64,000 nt of DNA. It comes from Tetradesmus obliquus. Its lineage: Eukaryota > Chlorophyta > Chlorophyceae > Sphaeropleales > Scenedesmaceae. Every line of letters starts with the position of its first letter. The first letter of the stretch is position 1. Under the pieces are notes generated by a model that saw only the letters and a list, made by a program, of their open reading frames with translations, made no database searches and was not told the DNA's origin. Where the stretch lies: positions 3,534,001 through 3,598,000 of the forward strand of contig CP126203.1 of the NCBI GenBank assembly GCA_030272155.1. Reading direction: 5' to 3'. Both the position numbers and the translations under genes were made by a program. This document shows positions 11,801 through 23,400 of the stretch, in pieces.

Positions 11801-12222
11801 GTGGGGATGCACAGGCGGCTGCTGCTGCCAGCAAAAGAGACGCACGCGGTAAGCAAGATAGTTCGGTTGAAGCAGCGGCGGCTGGGATCGCCCCATATGG
11901 CTCTGGGACGCGACTCGCAGGACCGAGGAATAGTAGCAGCAGCAGCAGCAGCAGCGTGGGTGTAGGCGCAAAGGCTGCTGCTAGCAACGGGGGTGCGAGG
12001 GATGTGCAGGGTGGCTTGAGTGTGGTAGCAGCGCCGGCGGTTGCATCTGCCGCGGGCAAAAGCAGCAGAAACAGCAGTTCAGGGCAAGCTAAGCAGAGGG
12101 ACAGTGCTCGCGCTGTTCCAGCAAGCGCAGAAGCAGCACAAGGTGCAGCCAGAGCTGCGACAGCAGGCGCACAACAGCAGCAGGTGCAGCCAGGGAAGCA
12201 GCAGCAGCAGCAGCGGGTGTAG
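8877..12222 (+). CDS. Unrecognised Ser/Ala-rich protein (N-terminus unresolved)
   Basis: Supported coding exons are one ending at 9461 (frame open from about 8950), 10196-10721, an optional 21-nt exon 10820-10840, and 11560-12222. The junctions join in phase. The conserved-looking core is in 10196-10721: basic RRNYATVEADPSTSNPFRRE, then an Ala/Ser/Thr-rich stretch with QTELPVVAVGGISFAQTFEG. Downstream, APYGSGMRLAGPR and APYGSGTRLAGPR form two in-frame repeats, each followed by a Ser run. The start is uncertain: ATG 8877 gives a leader-like RCLLLLCVF but is not in frame with the rest without an unseen intron. The stop at 12222 falls inside a minisatellite; a different reading could reach TAG near 12978. 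I recognise no family. Confidence 0.45.
9763..10195 (+). repeat. Four 108-bp tandem units spanning a 3' splice site
   Basis: Unit starts (GCRGCRTGCA) are at 9763, 9871, 9979 and 10087, with the real exon head at 10195: exactly 108 bp each time. Every unit carries a pyrimidine-rich stretch, an AG, and a copy of the exon head reading (C/G)NPLVAPLSTQ. Because 108 is a multiple of 3 and stops are absent, the array is open in more than one frame on both strands. Confidence 0.9.
11020..11559 (+). repeat. Acceptor-type copies of the AESASSMAQAEA exon head
   Basis: Copies of GCTGAGTCAGCGTCCAGCAT, mostly preceded by a pyrimidine-rich tail and GCAG, start near 11149, 11289 and 11426 before the full exon at 11560 (spacing about 135-140 bp). 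More decayed copies lie near 10930 and 11020. Confidence 0.85.
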
Positions 12223-12860
12223 CAAGGGTAGCAGCGGCAGGCACGCACAGTACAACAGCAGCAGGTACAGCCAGGGAAGCAGCAGCAGCAGGTGCAGCCA
12301 AAGCAGCAGCAGCAGCAGCAGCGGGTGTAGCCAGGGCAGCAGCGGTAGGCATGCGTAGTACAACAGCAGCAGGTGCAGCAAGGGAAGCAGCAGCATCAGG
12401 TGCAGCCAGGGCAACAGCAGCAGCGGGTGTAGCCAGGGCAGCAGCGGTAGGCACGAACAGTACAACAGCAGCAGGTGCAGCCAGGGAAGCAGCAGCAGCA
12501 GGTGCAGCCAGGGAAGCAGCGGTAGGCATGCGTAGTACAACAGCAGCAGGCGCAGCCAAGGAAGCAGCAGCAGGTGCAGCCAGGGCAGCAGCGGTAGGCA
12601 CGCACAGTACAACAGCAGCAGGTGCAGCCAAGGAAGCAGCAGCAGGTGCAGCCAGAGCTGCGGCAGCAGGCACACGCAGTACAACAGCAGCAGGTGCAGC
12701 CAGGGAAGCAGCAGCAGCAGGTGCAGCCAGGGCAGCAGCAGCAGCGGGTGTAGTCAGGGCAGCAGCAGCAGCAGCAGGTGTAGCCAGGGCAGCAGCGGTA
12801 GGCACGCGTGCAACAGCAGCAGGTGCAGCCAGGGAAGCAGCAGCAGCAAGTGCTGCAGGC
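12180..12860 (+). repeat. GCA/CAG-rich minisatellite
   Basis: A compound array of about 70-80 bp units is built from GGTGCAGCCAGGGAAGCAGC and GCAGCGGTAGGCACGCRYAG. Stop codons fall only rarely, so several frames on both strands stay open (Ala-rich, Ser/Gly-rich, Gln-rich, Leu/Pro-rich). It overlaps the 3' end of the preceding gene's reading frame. Confidence 0.85.
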
Positions 12861-12978
12861 TGAGGCTGAGAGGTGGAAGGCTGCCTCACCTGATGCAGCT
12901 GATGTGGGTCTGACAGCAGCATTTGTTTTGTGCAGATTGCTCCAGCGGGATGATGGCCAGCTGCCTGGCTTGAAATAG

Positions 12979-13909
12979 TAGCGGAACGGCGGGCGCTGTT
13001 GCAACTATACTATCGAATAGAATGTGCTGGTTGTTGTCACGATGCTGACTGGTGATCAGTCAATGCTGCTTGGCATGACTCAGGGTTTCAACATACATGC
13101 TGACTTGTTGCAGCCGCAGTGCTACATCGAGACTGACATCAGTTATTGTGCTGGGTCCTACCCTTCGTGGACATTACAGCTCCCTTCGTTTTTATTTTGG
13201 TTTTACATTGCCTTGATTCATTCCTTGTTACCATTCAAGCATGTGATTGAAGGTGGTGCTGGTCAAGCTTTAAGCCTGGGGTTGTGGGGAGCTTCTGGCC
13301 CTCTGCTGGAACTGTACTTTTATCGTCAATTTGAAGTAGAAGAAGGTGATTGCCAACTTGACAAGCTGCTAGTTTGGCACAGGCTGTGTGTGACCAACTT
13401 GCTGTGGCATGCAAAATATGCCAGCGCTGCAGTCGTCACTTGGACACGGCTCCAGGATTTCTATTGGTAACCACTGCTACACCTAGGCCTTGCCAGGGAT
13501 TTTGTCAGGGAATCACAAGGTTATTACAAGTGGCTGTGTGCATTCGCGGTTGCCCTGTTGGCATCAGCAGCAGCGTCAACACTGCTGGTTCAGTAACAAT
13601 ACGACTGGTGCTGGCAGTGCAACAGCCGCAACCTCTTACAGTCGCAGTCAGCCCGACGCAACGACTGCAAGATTGTTGCCACCTCGGTTCAGCAAACAAA
13701 CCCCATCATCAGATGAGTCATGATGTTACAACTGAATGTACGTATGCACTGGCTGGTACCCTACTGCAAGACCGCCATCCAAGCCAGCTGAGGCGACACT
13801 TCATCATCGTCATCATGTTACCCATCAAGCCATAGCATCAATGCCTGAGGCGACACCTGGTGATTTATCTGCTCAACCAGACAGCACTGCGGCAAAGGGG
13901 TGTACCCTT
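12979..13909. other. Convergent 3' region, no gene seen
   Basis: This lies between the 3' ends of the Ser/Ala-rich gene (+) and the reductase gene (-). TTACA at 13726-13730 reads TGTAA on the minus strand, about 180 nt after the reductase stop. The 148-residue open frame from 13024 resembles nothing I know and is not called. Confidence 0.5.
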
Positions 13910-16826
13910 CTAAGTACCTTTTGAGTCTTGCAGCTGCTCAGCCAGACTGCTTGCAGCGACACGCGCATCAAGGTTGCTCTTCATGGCCCTGCCAGCAGCA
14001 GCAACGGCACACAGCAGCGCAGCAGCACACCGCTGGGGTTATGACATGGAACAGGGGAAGAAACAAAGAAAAACTTGGAGGCGCGCTGGGACTTTTTGCC
14101 AAGTTGTCACTGCCACAGGCTGCGGCTGTGAGGCACAGGCAGTGCGCTGTGTTGCTCAGTGCAACCAAGTTAGCAAGCTGCACACCAAGTTGACCATCCA
14201 GCACACAGCCACAGTGTGTCAGTTACCCAATCAGTCACATTGCATTCCAGTCTTGCGGTCAATGCAAGCGTCTGACAGATCCATATGAAACGCTCACCTC
14301 GCCACCTGCCCCCTGGCCCACTGATGAATCTGCCAATCCAAGGTAGCCACTAGACACCCAGCAGCAGCGCCTGGCCCAGGCTTTGGCTCAATGATGATGG
14401 CAATGACACCACTCTGCAAAGCCCTTGCTGCGCTCACCTCGCCACAAACCTCCCCAGTCCTGGAGGCCACCACACGTCCAGCAGCAGCGCCTCACTCACG
14501 CTGCGGCCCCAGTAGGGCACCACCACAGGGTGCGAGAGAAAATGCCGATAAACCCAGCGGGCAAATGCAAGCGCCTTGCTGACTGTCCGTAGGTCGGTGG
14601 GTGACCCATTTGCGTAGCTCACCTTGCCACCGACCCCGCCACAAACCTCCCCAAGCTCTGGCGGCCACCACACATCCAGCAGCAGCGCCTCACTGCACCT
14701 GTGGCCCCAGTAGGGCATCACAACCGGGTGCTACACAAAGTCACAAAAACCCAGCGGAAAATGCAAGCACCTTGCTAACTGTCCGTAGGTCAGTGAGCGG
14801 CCCACTTTCCTGCGCTCACCTCGCCACCATTCCTGCCACAAACAGCCCAAGCTCTGGCGGCCACCACACATCCAGCAGCAGCGCCTCACTGCAGCTGTGA
14901 CAGTGAAAATGGATTGCTGCAAACCAAGTGCGACATAGCACACAGCTGCACTGCGGCAGACACCCCCCATCAGCTCATCACCATAACAGTTGTAAGACAC
15001 AATGCAAGCGTCGTGCAGACCCTTTCACACCGCTCACCTTGCCACCGACCCCGCCACAAACCGGCCAAGCTCTGGCGGCCACCACACATCCAGCAGCAGC
15101 GCCTCACTGCACCTGTGGCCCCAGTAGGGCACCACCAAAGGCCCGCCGCGCCCAATGCTGCGCACAATGGCAGCAGCAGCCGTCTCTGCTGACGGCATCG
15201 TTATACTCGGCTTTAGGGCTGCTGCTGGTGCAGCCGCCACTGCAGTGCTGCTGCTGGGGCTGGCAGCAGCAGCAGCGGAGTTGGCTTCTGCTGCTGAAGC
15301 AGCAGCAGAAGCAGCAGCAGCAGCTGGCGTTTGAGGTGCCCACATGCTCAGCAGCCCAGGTGTAACTACAGCACCAAGCACCATGGCTTGTGCAGTGACA
15401 CCACTGCCGTGAAGCTCGTGGTGAAGTGCATTGCACAGCGCGTTGACTTTGGCCTTCTCAGCTGCATAGGGCGCAGCAAAGGCCCCGAGCCGGTGCATCG
15501 AAGAGCTGATGGCCACCACTGCTCCCTTGCCGCGCTGCACATAAAACAACAGCAGTAGGAGGCAGCAGCAGAGCAGCAGCGGCAGCAGCTGCGTTGGCGG
15601 CCGCGCACTTTGTGCTGGGGATGGAAGCAGGGTGGATCGGCCACCACCACTGCACCTTGACTTTGAAGTTCACGCTCAAGCATCAAACCTGCATGTCTGC
15701 ATGCACCACTGGCAGCATGCATACCTGCACCATGCCTGGCAGCAACGCTTTGACCAGCACACAGCACGCGCTGCCATTCGGCAAATGACGTCACACCCTC
15801 CCATACCACCTTGTCATAACAGCAATTCAACAGCTGTTCGTACCTGAACCATGTCCGGCAGCAGGGCTTTGACCAGCACGTAGCACGCGGCACCGTTCAG
15901 CGCCTGCATCCTCTCCTCCTCCTCATCACTGAACTGCCAGTAGTTGGTCATCATCGGCACTGCCCCACCAGCATTGGCAACCAGCAAGCTTATGTGGGTG
16001 CTGGTGTGTGTGATGTGCTGCAGCAAGGCGTCAAGCTGCTGGCGCTGCGTCAAGTCTGCAGCAAAGGTGCGCACCTGCAGCAGCCATGGGCAGCGGCAAA
16101 TATGCCTGCGTCAGAAGTTTTGGTTGCACAGATCACGGTTATGGGGGTGCTGCTTTGTGTGATGTGCTGCAGCAGGGCCTCCAGCTGCTGCCGATGTGTG
16201 AGGTCTGCAGCAAAGGTGCGCACCTGCAGCACAAATAGACAAGCCGCTGGGGTTGCTGCTGCTGTGTGTGTGTGAGGTGCCAAAGCAGGGCGCCCAGCTG
16301 CTGGCGCTGTGTCAGATTATTGAGTACAGACCTAGCATGCATTACAGGACTCTGCAGCATGCCAAGCAGCCCACATGCGATAGCTGTATCCTGTGGAATA
16401 CACAGGCAACCGCACAATACATCGCACCAAACTAAGTCAGCGCATCCGGCGGCAGGCTAGCTCAAACTAGCAGTGAAGTTATCACCTGCACGTCGCTGTG
16501 CTGGCGCTTGATGTCTGCTGCTGCTGCATCCAGCTTGGCCTGTGAGCGCGAGACCAGCAGCACGTTGATGCCATTTCTGGCTAGCTCTGCTGCTACTGCC
16601 TTGCCGACACCCTCCGAGCCTGCAGGGGCACAGACGACGCTGCATGTCAAACTGTGCAATTGGTTGCAGGTGCAAACAGGCATGCCAGTACGTTGCGGCA
16701 GGTTGATGCCGTGCCTGGCTAGCTCTGCTGCTACTGCCTTGCCAACACCCTCCGAGCCTGCAGAGGCAGACAGGCACAGCATCGTGTGGTGTAGATATTG
16801 ATATTACATTGAAGTGCATGAAGTAG

Positions 16827-16858
<32 letters not shown>

Positions 16859-17094
16859 GGCCCAAGCATCTCGGTTCCCTGCTGCTGCGTCCTCCTGAGC
16901 ACTCCCTCACCCCAATGTCCCTCACCTCCTGTGACCAGCGCCCATTCACCCTTGAATTTCTGCACAGGCGGATTCAGCAATCCTAGCTCTGCGAACAGCC
17001 ACAGCTGTCGAAGAGCCTTCGCTGCCAGCACTGCACTTGCAGCTACTCCTAGCACGGCGAAGCGACTCTTCCAGTCCGACATTGAGGCTTGCAT
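13910..17094 (-). CDS. Very-long-chain 3-oxoacyl-CoA reductase-like SDR
   Basis: Five exons (16926-17094, 16486-16619, 15844-16074, 15038-15534, 13910-13988) join in phase to 369 residues with a TAG stop. The first ~45 residues include a hydrophobic membrane segment. The Rossmann motif is TGGSEGVGKA (residues 54-63), followed by VANAGG (Asn ~135), Ser 188-190 in AISSS and YAAEK (Tyr 201, Lys 205), so the catalytic Ser-Tyr-Lys set is complete. Overall order resembles the KCR/HSD17B12 group, which reduces 3-oxoacyl-CoA in the ER fatty-acid elongase. An Ala-rich insert of about 50 residues before the PYWGHRCSEALLLDVWWPPE tail is unusual. HSDL1-like proteins or another SDR oxidoreductase are alternatives. 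The terminal exon is assigned by phase and acceptor only. Confidence 0.8.
14290..15037 (-). repeat. Donor-type copies of the reductase fourth exon end
   Basis: The segment encoding VVPYWGHRCSEALLLDVWWP plus the donor AAG/GAG-GTGAGC occurs in full at 15038-15130. It recurs as truncated copies with donors near 14817, 14620, 14430 and 14293, about 140-220 bp apart. All keep GTGAGC or close to it. They lie in the last intron. Confidence 0.9.
16140..16340 (-). repeat. Acceptor-type copies of the reductase third exon head
   Basis: The exon head RTFAADLTQRQQLDALLQHI (16074 downward) recurs upstream at about 16235-16150 as RTFAADLTHRQQLEALLQHI. A more decayed copy lies near 16340-16280. A similar copy of the second exon head (SEGVGKAVAAELARHGIN) lies at about 16690-16760. 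Confidence 0.85.
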
Positions 17095-17581
17095 GCTTAA
17101 ACATGCAGTGCGGTCGTGCTACGGAGCTTGTAGGAGTTTGCAAGTCAAGAAGTGTGCGTGTGTCCAAGGTGACGGATCTGCGGCAAGCCCTTCACGTTTC
17201 TGCCATGCAGGCCACCTTGTTCAGCTCACAGGATCGTAAAGTATCCGGACATCGCGCCTTGACAGCGGGTCAATCTGCCAGATGCCTGTACCCTTGCAAC
17301 CTTGCTGACTAGACAGTTGAGTAACAGATTGTTGCTCAGTCCTGCAGGATTGAGCATCACCCAAAGCGCGGCTTACTGGCTGCTGCTTAACAACTTTGTT
17401 TAAACGAATGCAGCAAAGCGCAACGCATGTGGTGGCCAACAACACATGCCCTTAGGCACTAATGCACAACACATGCACAGTCGGCAGCAATGCTGCTCGC
17501 AACCACCCAACAGCACCCTACAACCTGTACCTACAAAACTCCATGCATACACCAAAAAATAAAAGTTGCCGATTGCATACA

Positions 17582-17586
17582 TTACA
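17582..17586 (-). terminator. TGTAA poly(A) signal, SET gene
   Basis: TTACA on the plus strand reads TGTAA on the minus strand, about 145 nt after the SET gene stop. It sits in a ~90-bp segment that has a diverged copy near 31945-32040. Confidence 0.5.
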
Positions 17587-17730
17587 AGAATTTAAGCACA
17601 ATGCAACATCATGCATACTCACATAGCTAGACGGCGCCCCCACGCCATCATGGCTGCTTCAACTGCAGACTCTAAAACACCAACTGAACATGGGAGAACA
17701 GCAAAACGCCTGAGCAGCAAGGCCCTAGCC

Positions 17731-19619
17731 CTAGCCCTTAAACCCAAGGCCCTTCTTAGGTCGCTTGCTGCCACCTGCTGCTGCTGCTGCTGCTGCTGCG
17801 CCGCCCCTGCTGCTGCGCTTGCCTCGGCCGCCGCTGCCTGCTGCTTTGCTGCCGCCATCTGCTGCTGCTGCTGCTGCTGCAGGCTGCTCCTCTTCATCAA
17901 CATAGCCCACCTGAAGGTGATTGCACCATCAACGGCAATTGCAACAAGTGACATTGATGGTCAGAGAGGTTTGCTGGCTGTTAATGCCATCACGTAACAC
18001 TGCAGCATGCACCATAGTCAGCCATGTAACACAATAGCATGCAACTTAGTCAGCTTCGAGTTCAAATCATTGTCGCTGTCGTCCAATTCAATCAGATCTG
18101 CTTCATCAAGGCCAAGCATGTGGCCATGCACCTGACGCCAGAACAGTGTTTACCCGGACACACAACACCCTGCCCTGCAGGCCGACACGCAACACCCTGC
18201 CTGACCTTGTCTCTGTCATCCGACTCATTCAGATCCGCCTCATCAGGTCCCAGCATTTGGCCATGCACTTCTCAACTGGCACTGTGTTACCTGCACACCC
18301 AAAAGCCTGCATCACGAACCATCACACAAAACCTCCAACAAAAAAACCTCACCTTATCGCTGTCATCCGACTCGATCAGATCTGCTTCGTCAGGTCCCAG
18401 CATGTGGCCATGCACCTCCCGCACCGCCCCTGCAGCTCCGACCTCATAAGTGTGCTTCCCACTCGCATCCGCAGGGTGGCGCTGCCGCTTGCCGCTGCTG
18501 CTGCTGCTGCCGCGCTTCTTGCCTGCTGCTGCTGCTGCCGGTGCATCGGAGGCTGGCTCGTCCTCTGACTCTGAATAGCCGACCTGCGCAGCATACATGC
18601 AGAGGCATGGCAATGGCGCTCAACAAAAGAGAGCCTGTTGGCAGATACCAGTCGCCCTCACGACCCTCACAACTAAGTGACTGCCGGTGGCGTAGCAGCA
18701 CATGGCCAAGCAATGCTTGAAGGTGCGCAGCTTTGCATTTTCATGCTAGACTGTCCATATTAACATGCTTATCTGCAGCCACAGACAGCAAGCTCCTCTG
18801 CTTCCAATGGACAACAGCAGCAACTTGATGTGAGCAGAAAGTCATGGATGATCACTGACATGTTAGTAACAGTTATAACAACTAGTGCATGCATTCCACG
18901 CACCACGTTCTCGCTATCGTCACTCTGCCACACATCCTCCTCAGAGGGGCCAGTCATTGCTCCATAATGCGGCCTGCTGTCTTTCTTCTTTTTCTTCTCT
19001 GCAGCCCCTGCAGCCTTCTTTTTGTCACCGTGCTTGTGCTTGTGTTCGTGCTTGTGCTTGCTGTGGCTGCTGTGTTTGTGGTGCTTCCCTGCTTCTGTGC
19101 CTGCTGCTGCTGCTGCTTTGTGGTGCTGCTTGCTGCTGTGCTGCTTGCCAGCTTTTGCCTTCTTTGCCGGCGGCTCTGCTGCTGGGCACACAGCAGGCAG
19201 GCAGGCAGCATGAAAGGAGCTGTGTTTGGTAGTGAATTTCAGGTGTAGTGATGCGTCACTGGCAGCAGTAGTGCAGCACAACACCTGGGGTGGCATGCTA
19301 GGTGCCATGCGCGAGCAGCATAACAGCCGCGCCAAAGCCTGCACTGCCATATGCTTCTTATGCCCAAGCAGCATAGCGCATAGGCAGACCCGCATACGCA
19401 AACCCATATTCCCACCAGACCCCACACCCCAACCAGCACATGCATGCAGGCAATTGCTGTTATATCCAAAACCGCCACAGGACCTCCTGCAGCAGCGCAC
19501 CTTCCTCTTCGCTGCCATCTAGGCCGCTGTCATCGTCCTCGTCATCATCACTTAGCTCATCCTCATCATCTTCGTCATCGCTGTCATCATCGTCGTCATC
19601 ACCTCCCTGCGTTCAATGC

Positions 19620-19657
<38 letters not shown>

Positions 19658-20406
19658 GATGGTCACGCCACAGTTTTGAGAGATAAGTTTCCTCGCCTTT
19701 GTTGTGTCTTTCTGTTTAGCACCAGGGCCTCTACTTCTGCAGCGGCAACATGAGCTATGAACCTCACTTCCTAAAAATCTTGCAACCTGTCACCTGCTGC
19801 GCCGCCAGCATGAGCATGAGCCCCTCCTTCTTGAGCTGCTGCAGCAGCAGGGCCTCCCCCAGAGCCACAGCAGCAGCCATCCAGGGTCGGCTGCCTGCTG
19901 CTGCTGCTGCCATGGCTGCTGCTGCTGCTGCCGCGTTGCCAGGCAGGCGCTTCAGGCAGTCACCAGCAACCTGCGCAAAACATGAATGCAGACACACAAT
20001 AGGATAAGTTCTTGTTAGTAATACCGTTGCTACACCGTGCGGTGTAGTATAAGCCTCTTGACAGATGCTGCAACGATGCTAGACAGCAAGCTGCAGCAGG
20101 CACCGCTGCTGCCACCACAGCGCCTGGCAGCCAAGCATTGAACCAGCAAGCTCCTGTGCTGCCTCTCCTGCACGCATTCACCTGCAGCAGCACTGTGACC
20201 ACCAGCTCCCCGAATATGTACCCAACAAATAATATAATCATCGTTACGGATGGCAATCTAAATATTATATGTCGAATGAACTTTCTTTTTGATGATAGGA
20301 TGAAAGGCGTATCACCTGCAGCAGCACTGTGGCCACCAGCTCCCCAAACTCTCCCTGCAGCAGGTCACGCCCCAGGTCCAGCCGCTGCTGCTGCTGCTGC
20401 TGGGCG

Positions 20407-20445
<39 letters not shown>

Positions 20446-23400
20446 TGCTCCGCCTGCTGCAGCTGCTTGAACTCTCCCTCCGTCATCAGCAGCACCTGCA
20501 GGGAGCAGGCAGCGCAGTGGAGGTGAAGGGCCAGGCAAACATAGCAGCAGCAGCAGCAGCAGCGTACACGGCAAGGCACATGCTACTTGCAAGATCGTCA
20601 TCAGTGCGTTGCTGTATGATCCCATCGTACATGTGGTGGCAGATGAAGCCAGGTTCACTCAGCAGACACAACAAGCTGCAAACTTCCGCCAAACAGCTGC
20701 AAAAGGCAGACAAAACCCCTTCATCATTTATGCCTCCCACACCTGTACGATTGTGAGCAGCTCATCAGGCAGTGGGGCTGCAGCTGTGATCAACAGCTGA
20801 CTCTCCTGCGGCTGCTGCTGCTGCAGCAGACCCGATGATGCCAGCAGGGACAGCTTGGCTGCCAGCAGCTGCAGCAGCAGCAGCAGCAGCAGCAGCAAGG
20901 CGGCAGCAGCAGCAGCAACAGCAGGCAGCCAAAGCGGCAGCAGAACAACAGCACAAGGTGGTTTCGGATATAGAAATTTGTGTGGCAACTTGACGGTAAC
21001 AGAAGCCCCCGCAGGCAGGCCAACAGCTGCGAGCAGTAACGCACGAAGGCAGCACAGCAACTGGCGCTCAGGCTCAACACCACAGCATGCGCATTGCTTC
21101 ATGCTGGTCACACACACTGGAACCAGGCAAACGCACGTCACCCCTACCCTGCACCTGGCGAACAAACCAAGTTCTGTCTCACCTTCTTTGCTTTCTTAGC
21201 TGGCCAGAGGTGAGTTGCAGCAGCCACCTTGCTGGCAGCATCAAGCAGTTTACGCACAGGCATAACTATGATACAGCGCGTGCAACTCATGCAAGTTGCT
21301 GATAGTTCGGCAGTTTGCAAGGCACCCTGCACCCTGCGCTTCACGGAGAACCAAATTATGTCTCACCTTCTTTGCCCTCTTAGCCGGCCATAGGTGCGTG
21401 GCAGCAGCCACCTTGCTGGCAGCATCAAGCAGCATCGCCAGCGGCAGCACCACATAGTTATGCGGGTTGCCTGCCGCCTCTGCTGCTGCTGCTGCTGCTG
21501 CTGCTGACTTTGACTTGGCTGCTTTTGAGCCCGTTCCTGCTGCTGCTGCTGCCGCCCCTGGCAGAGCAGGAGGCGCGTCTATGAAGCCGTAGGTCTGCAG
21601 CAGCTGAGCATCTGACAGGTCACCATAGGTATGCAGCACCTGGGTGCCGGCTGGGATGTCACGCTCTGCAGGAAACAGCATAAAAAGATAGAGACAGAGG
21701 CACACAGCAATCAGCAGTGACCATGTTGACTTGCGCATCTAGCAGGTCACCGTAGGAGTGCAGCACCTGAGAGCTTGCTGGGCTGGCGCGCTGTGCAGGG
21801 CACTGACAAGCAGATAACTGGTGTTATCAGTGTCGTCAGTATCATCAGTGTTATCATTGACCTGCCATCATGTGCAAAGCATGGTCTGAGGGCCAAATCT
21901 CTAGTTTGGTCAATGTTTGACCAGATGTTGCCCAATGTTTGACCAGAATACAACATAAGCCAAGCCCCGCAACCACGCACCAGCCTTCATGGAGAAGAGG
22001 TCCTTGAAGCGATGTCACGTGAGCAACATGCGCATACAGTGCTGCAGACTTCAGCTCTGGTTGGTCAATCCTTGTCCAAAGTTTGACCAGCAATTGACCA
22101 GCGCAAAACACAAGCACCGACCACCCTTCAATGGGAAGAAGTCCTTGGAGCGCTGTCACATGATCAGCATACACACAGGGTCCTGCAAACCCGAACTCAA
22201 TTTCTACCGATCTTTGACCAAAGTTTGGCCAACGTTTGACCAGCACGCAACACACGCCGGGCACTACACAAACTCACCAGCCTTCATGGAGAAGAAGTCC
22301 TTGAAGCGTCGCTTGCTGCCGTCCCCCAGCGTCACCTCTGCCTCGCTGCGCATCAGCGCCAGGCTGGTGTTCCGCAGCTGCGGCCTGCTGCTGTGGTTGA
22401 GCATGTCAATGGCGGGGATGAGGTACAGCTCGTCCGTGGCTTCCTGCAAACATACGATTCACAGCAGCAGCAGCAAGACATGCTCAAGCGCCATCTGCTT
22501 CTCCTGACATGAGATACAGCTTGCTCACGGCTTTTTGCAAAAGTATGTGCATCTCGCTAGCATGAGAGAATTGGCAGCAGGATTGAACATCGAGCAATAC
22601 AAAATTTTAACTTCTGATCATATCTTCGGCAGAGTAAAGCCATGTGGCACAAAGCGCCGCACCTGCTCCCACCTGCACTCACACACAGACACCGCAATCA
22701 AACCCACGTATAACACAAAAAAGTAACGACCTCTGCACCCCACCTGGCTGGCGCCCGTGAGCCAGTTGTCGGCCTTCATATGAAAGGCACGTGTCTGCAC
22801 CATGTCTGCTGCACGCCTGAAGGCCTCAAAGCTAATCGAGCCTACAGGAAACATGCCCTGCGGCGCTGCCGCTAGCTTGGGGGCAATGTCTGCTTCGTAT
22901 ATGTCCTGGATGCTGCGCCCGCTGCTCTCCAGGCTGGTACCTGCTTGCAGGAAAACGGCGGTCGCCAAGCAGCAGAAGAGAAAGATGTGAAAATTTGCAT
23001 TTTTTCTTGGAGGTTTGGAAACATGCAGCAGTGTCCTACTGCCTGCGATGCTGGCACTGCTCTGTTGAATACAGCGCATGTGCTATGTGAAACTCAGACA
23101 GGAGGCTTACTGCACCTGTTTGGGTGCTACGCCTGCAGCTCTGCAAACTGCTGCTGCCTGGCAGCTGCCAAAGATGAATTGCTTTCCACCCAAAAACCCA
23201 CTGCTCCAAAACCCTACAAACCTAAACCCAAGCCGCTTGAACCCTACAAATTACTTATAAGGCGGCTTACCTGCCAGCAGCTGCCGCTCCTGCTCACTCC
23301 AGTTCAGCAGGCAGTCAGAGGCCTCCGGCAGTGTGTCAAAGTAAGGCACAAAGGGCGATGCCTCGCCTTTTGCTGACTCAGCCATCAGCATGACAGTAGT

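Noticed and set aside
12089-12922. Long Ala/Pro/Leu open frames on the minus strand
   Set aside because: They are the complement of the GCA/CAG minisatellite. Unit lengths divisible by three keep many frames open; no splice or family support.
13024-13470. 148-residue plus-strand frame with hydrophobic segments
   Set aside because: It looks partly protein-like (FLFWFYIALIHSLLPF) but has no family resemblance or splice partners and lies between convergent 3' ends.
18954-19211. Ser/Thr/Lys-rich alternative frame opposite SET exon 10
   Set aside because: It is a shifted reading of the Lys/His-rich coding exon.
17731-19606. Separate nucleolar-protein gene downstream of SET
   Set aside because: The acceptor and phase link it to SET exon 8, and the combined model is a multiple of three. 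Kept as part of SET, with doubt stated.
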